Assembly (NCBI GenBank): GCA_023255165.1
Contig: JALRJD010000298.1
Coordinates: forward strand, 1-16,258
Origin: Porticoccaceae bacterium
Lineage (GTDB): Bacteria; Pseudomonadota; Gammaproteobacteria; Pseudomonadales; Porticoccaceae
Direction: 5' to 3'
Length of the DNA: 16,258 nucleotides
Shown here: positions 15,662 to 16,258 of the stretch, piece after piece
Numbering within the stretch: position 1 is the first letter of the stretch
How the letters are laid out: every line of letters begins with the position of its first letter
Notes under the pieces: model-generated
What the model was told of the DNA's origin: nothing
Databases searched by the model: none
Seen by the model: only the letters and a program-made list of their open reading frames with translations
Made by a program: the position numbers and the translations under genes

Positions 15662-16037
15662 CGGCTGGGTTTTTCGCTGCGGTTGGTTTGCTGTCATTCT
15701 GGCTGTTATCAGATGAGCGATTAGTTGCTGAGTCGGTTACCAGGGGTTTCATTATATCGTCGGCGACGTCTTTTATTGGGTTGTTGTTAAGTGTCTGCTG
15801 GAGGTTGTCTTTGGTTTCACCCAGCTGACGCATAATTTGTTCGTTATGAAGCTGTTGGCGAATTTCATCCATTCCAACTTCCTGTTCGAAGTCGCGGCGG
15901 GCGCTGGCGAGCATTTGCTTGAGGCGACCGATCCACAGGCTGATGGTGCGCACGGTTTGTGGCAGGCGCTCGGGTCCCATCACGATCAGGGTGATGATGG
16001 CGATTACCAGTAGTTCTGAGAAACCGATATCAAACAT
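15654..16037 (-). CDS. tatB: Sec-independent translocase subunit TatB
   Basis: A 127-residue protein with the TatA/TatB layout: a short N-terminal membrane helix (MFDIGFSELLVIAIITLIV), the hinge GPERLP at 21-26, and an amphipathic helix (QTVRTISLWIGRLKQM). A charged, flexible tail follows, rich in Asn, Asp and Lys. Glu8 in the membrane helix and the opening MFDIGFSELL identify TatB rather than TatA, which usually opens with a Gly/Ser-rich start and has a phenylalanine-glycine hinge. It is somewhat shorter than E. coli TatB (171). The stop overlaps the tatC start. Upstream there is no tatA within 220 bases, only repeats. A weak AGG lies 15 bases before the ATG. Confidence 0.94.
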   Translation of the reverse strand: MFDIGFSELLVIAIITLIVMGPERLPQTVRTISLWIGRLKQMLASARRDFEQEVGMDEIRQQLHNEQIMRQLGETKDNLQQTLNNNPIKDVADDIMKPLVTDSATNRSSDNSQNDSKPTAAKNPADE

Positions 16038-16073
16038 TTTCTTGGTGGGTACCTTTTTTTACTATTTTATTCT

Positions 16074-16136
16074 GTCATTCCGAGGGAGCTTTTTTATCTC
16101 GTCATTCCGAGGAAGCGAAGCGACCCGAAGGAATCC
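16074..16136. repeat. REP-like palindromic elements (GTCATTCCGAGG type), one partial and one full copy
   Basis: A full copy at 16101-16136 begins GTCATTCCGAGGAAGCG and ends CGAAGGAATCC, so its ends are inverted (ATTCC/GGAAT). A truncated copy, GTCATTCCGAGGGA, is at 16074-16087. This type of short palindrome is scattered in intergenic regions of many unrelated bacterial genomes. It lies directly upstream of tatB on the coding-strand side. Confidence 0.8.
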
Positions 16137-16151
16137 ACTAAACCTCTTTAT

Positions 16152-16218
16152 GTCACCCTGAGCGTAGCCGAAGGGTCTCGTGAGCTTTGTGCTCAAGAGC
16201 CCAGCATCTGCAGACCCT
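16152..16218. repeat. Second palindromic element (GTCACCCTGAGC type) with an extended inverted repeat
   Basis: GTCACCCTGAGCGTAGCCGA (16152-16171) leads into AGGGTCT (16172-16178), forming the ACCCT/AGGGT palindrome common to this class. AGGGTCT is then mirrored by AGACCCT at 16212-16218. Inside this pair is a small hairpin, TGAGC with GCTCA (16181-16185/16191-16195). The whole can fold as nested stems. No coding sequence is seen here; from 16219 to the window end I see nothing identifiable. Confidence 0.7.
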
Positions 16219-16258
16219 TGTTCGCGGTTCCACTGCATTTTGCCGTAATAAAGCCTAA

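Overview
The window looks like ordinary chromosome from a marine-type gammaproteobacterium. The clues are a LexA box of the Escherichia coli type in front of an error-prone polymerase gene, gamma-type TatB and TatC, and a fatty-acid catabolic set with a FATP-type acyl-CoA synthetase. A Cellvibrionales/Spongiibacteraceae-like source is my inference, not shown. I see no phage, plasmid, transposase, CRISPR, tRNA or rRNA. Coding density is high and no gene-free stretch exceeds about 225 bases.

Layout. (1) 2-3808, plus strand: the tail of a probable TetR-family regulator, then a short-chain dehydrogenase, a FATP-type long-chain acyl-CoA synthetase and a crotonase carrying the catalytic triad of dienoyl-CoA isomerases. 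Gaps of about 50-90 bases suggest one lipid-catabolism operon, with the regulator perhaps controlling it. (2) 3868-7457, minus strand: a membrane-anchored RNase Z-like metallo-beta-lactamase-fold hydrolase, then a secreted calcium-type PQQ quinohemoprotein alcohol dehydrogenase that ends at a strong rho-independent terminator. A tandem repeat of 15-16 base units lies between these two genes. (3) 7720-11644, plus strand: a tandem-domain DsbA/HCCA-isomerase-like protein, a nitronate-monooxygenase-like flavoprotein, a DHH phosphoesterase and a small VOC protein with a GTG start. (4) 11679-14777, minus strand: dnaE2 (imuC) behind a promoter whose -10 box overlaps a near-consensus SOS box. imuA and imuB are not beside it. 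(5) 14924-16037, minus strand: tatB and tatC, overlapping by 8 bases. Upstream of tatB, where tatA would be expected, there is instead a cluster of REP-like palindromic repeats reaching almost to the window edge.

How the genes work together. The first block would activate long-chain fatty acids and process unsaturated acyl-CoAs. The PQQ dehydrogenase would oxidise alcohols in the periplasm and pass electrons through its own C-terminal heme. TatBC exports folded proteins but is not needed for this dehydrogenase, which has a Sec-type signal. dnaE2 is a DNA-damage gene. I found no convincing new multi-gene system. The observations most worth a second look are the LexA-controlled dnaE2 without its usual partners, the tandem repeat before the alcohol dehydrogenase, the short duplications that follow several stop codons, the repeat cluster upstream of tatB, and the two-domain DsbA-like protein with a degenerate first half.
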